Shown here piece after piece: positions 32,327 through 32,856 of a stretch of DNA of 32,856 nucleotides. Origin of the DNA: Micavibrio sp. UBA6139. GTDB lineage: Bacteria; Pseudomonadota; Alphaproteobacteria; Micavibrionales; Micavibrionaceae. Position numbers and translations under genes: made by a program. Positions within the stretch are counted from its first letter, which is position 1; the number at the start of each line of letters is the position of its first letter. The stretch is from positions 1-32,856 of the forward strand of contig DIVF01000018.1 of NCBI GenBank assembly GCA_002423285.1. The letters run 5' to 3'. Below the pieces are notes generated by a model. That model searched no databases. It saw only the letters and a program-made list of their open reading frames with translations, and had not been told where the DNA came from.

Positions 32327-32856
32327 AGACCTTCAGCCTGCCTTTGGTGGCAACCCTTCTGTGCGCCTTTATCGGCCTTGCGATCCAGATTCAAATGACG
32401 ATTGGTCATTCCGCAGATTCAATTGGCCTGCGGGTCAATCTGGGAGATCTTGCCCTGCCCTTTGCCGGGATTTTGATTTTAGGCACACTTTTACTGCGTA
32501 AAACAATCTGGCCACGCTGGCAAATCCCTCTGGGCCTATTCTGGCCTGTAGCGCTATCGTGCCTGCTATGCTTTGCCATGTGGAATGGGCATCACACCAC
32601 AGGGGCATGGTCGCAATGGGCCATCATCAATAAGTTTATTGGCTGGCTCGTTCTGATGGCATATTTCTGCCTTGGCGCATGGATCACAACAAATTTTGGC
32701 GAAGCGCCGATCAAAATATTCTTAAAAATATTCCTGCTCGCCTGTATTATGATATCAATTGTGCATCTCATCTATCTGATGCTGCCTGAATATGGCCTGA
32801 TCGCGCGCCATATGCATTACCAACATACAGGTTTAATAGACCTGTTGCAAAAGTAG
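32320..32856 (+). CDS. 5' part of an O-antigen-ligase-like gene, interrupted by an IS
   Basis: The frame runs 178 codons to a TAG at 32854-32856. The product has five or six hydrophobic segments, and the part WSQWAIINKFIGWLVLMAYF resembles the N-terminal third of O-antigen ligase/polymerase (WaaL/Wzy-type) proteins, which normally have 400 residues or more. The large periplasmic loop and the rest of the helices are missing. From 32839 the DNA is the terminal repeat of the same IS seen at the left edge, so the last five residues and the stop codon are IS-derived: the native gene stops at about codon 173. It is therefore truncated, at least at this locus. The family call rests on a weak, hydrophobic-rich similarity. 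Confidence 0.6.
   Translation: MLKTFSLPLVATLLCAFIGLAIQIQMTIGHSADSIGLRVNLGDLALPFAGILILGTLLLRKTIWPRWQIPLGLFWPVALSCLLCFAMWNGHHTTGAWSQWAIINKFIGWLVLMAYFCLGAWITTNFGEAPIKIFLKIFLLACIMISIVHLIYLMLPEYGLIARHMHYQHTGLIDLLQK
32837..32856 (+). mobile_element. Left end of a second copy of the IS5-family element
   Basis: GACCTGTTGCAAAAGT at 32839-32854 is the exact reverse complement of the terminal repeat at 197-212. TA at 32837-32838 corresponds to the TA at 213-214. This is the left inverted repeat of an element lying in the same orientation as the one at the left edge; only its first 18 bases are inside the window. Confidence 0.8.

Noticed and set aside
1..32856. CRISPR array, prophage or complete defence system
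   Set aside because: No regularly spaced repeats, cas-like, capsid-like or toxin-antitoxin genes were seen. The patatin pair alone is not enough to call a defence system.

Overview
The window reads as chromosomal DNA of an alphaproteobacterium of moderate G+C content. The clues are the dnaG-rpoD pair, a YqeY-family gene divergent from carA, an ELM1-type (DUF1022) protein, a trxB gene followed by an LsrB/VtlR-like LysR regulator, and an alphaproteobacterial-type tRNA-Ile2. A Micavibrio-like lineage is possible, but this is a guess from gene content and not a demonstrated placement.

Layout: (1) 1-214 is the right end of an IS5-family insertion sequence: the C-terminus of its transposase plus a terminal inverted repeat. 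(2) 268-1098 is an A+T-rich gene of unknown function lying at the 3' side of a CAU-anticodon tRNA (1172-1248, minus). (3) 1287-6308, all on minus: a PAP2-type membrane phosphatase/transferase, rpoD and dnaG. (4) 6422-11618, on plus: a small membrane protein, then an RND efflux adaptor and pump. (5) 11652-13408, on minus: a YegD-like Hsp70 ATPase and a YqeY protein. (6) carA starts 51 bp away on plus and ends at a strong terminator. Two small minus genes follow. (7) 15724-21619, on plus: a tightly packed run of a membrane methyltransferase, carB and an ABC exporter, then greA behind a terminator-like leader. (8) 22185-23248, on minus: a pair of paralogous ~81-residue proteins and an Lrp/AsnC regulator. 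(9) 23394-26314, on plus: ELM1-like protein, trxB, LysR regulator. (10) 26315-29784, on plus: an intergenic region with a strong candidate small RNA, then two patatin-like phospholipase genes in tandem. (11) A REP-like inverted pair and a terminator separate these from an aminotransferase on minus. (12) 31370 to the end, on plus: an LPG-synthase-like membrane protein and the 5' part of an O-antigen-ligase-like gene.

The most informative large-scale observation is at the edges. The 16-bp terminal repeat of the IS at 197-212 recurs, perfectly inverted, in the last 18 bases of the window (32839-32854). The final gene is therefore broken by a second IS end in the same orientation, and its apparent stop codon lies inside the IS. 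The window is bracketed by the same mobile element, or it is an assembly contig ending in IS copies.

The most promising uncharacterised element is the putative small RNA at about 26472-26573. It has two small perfect hairpins with C-rich loops (UCCC, CCC), a free ACCUCCCU stretch, and a GCAA-capped rho-independent terminator with eight U. A promoter-like sequence and a 17-bp palindrome lie upstream. It looks like an anti-Shine-Dalgarno type regulatory RNA.
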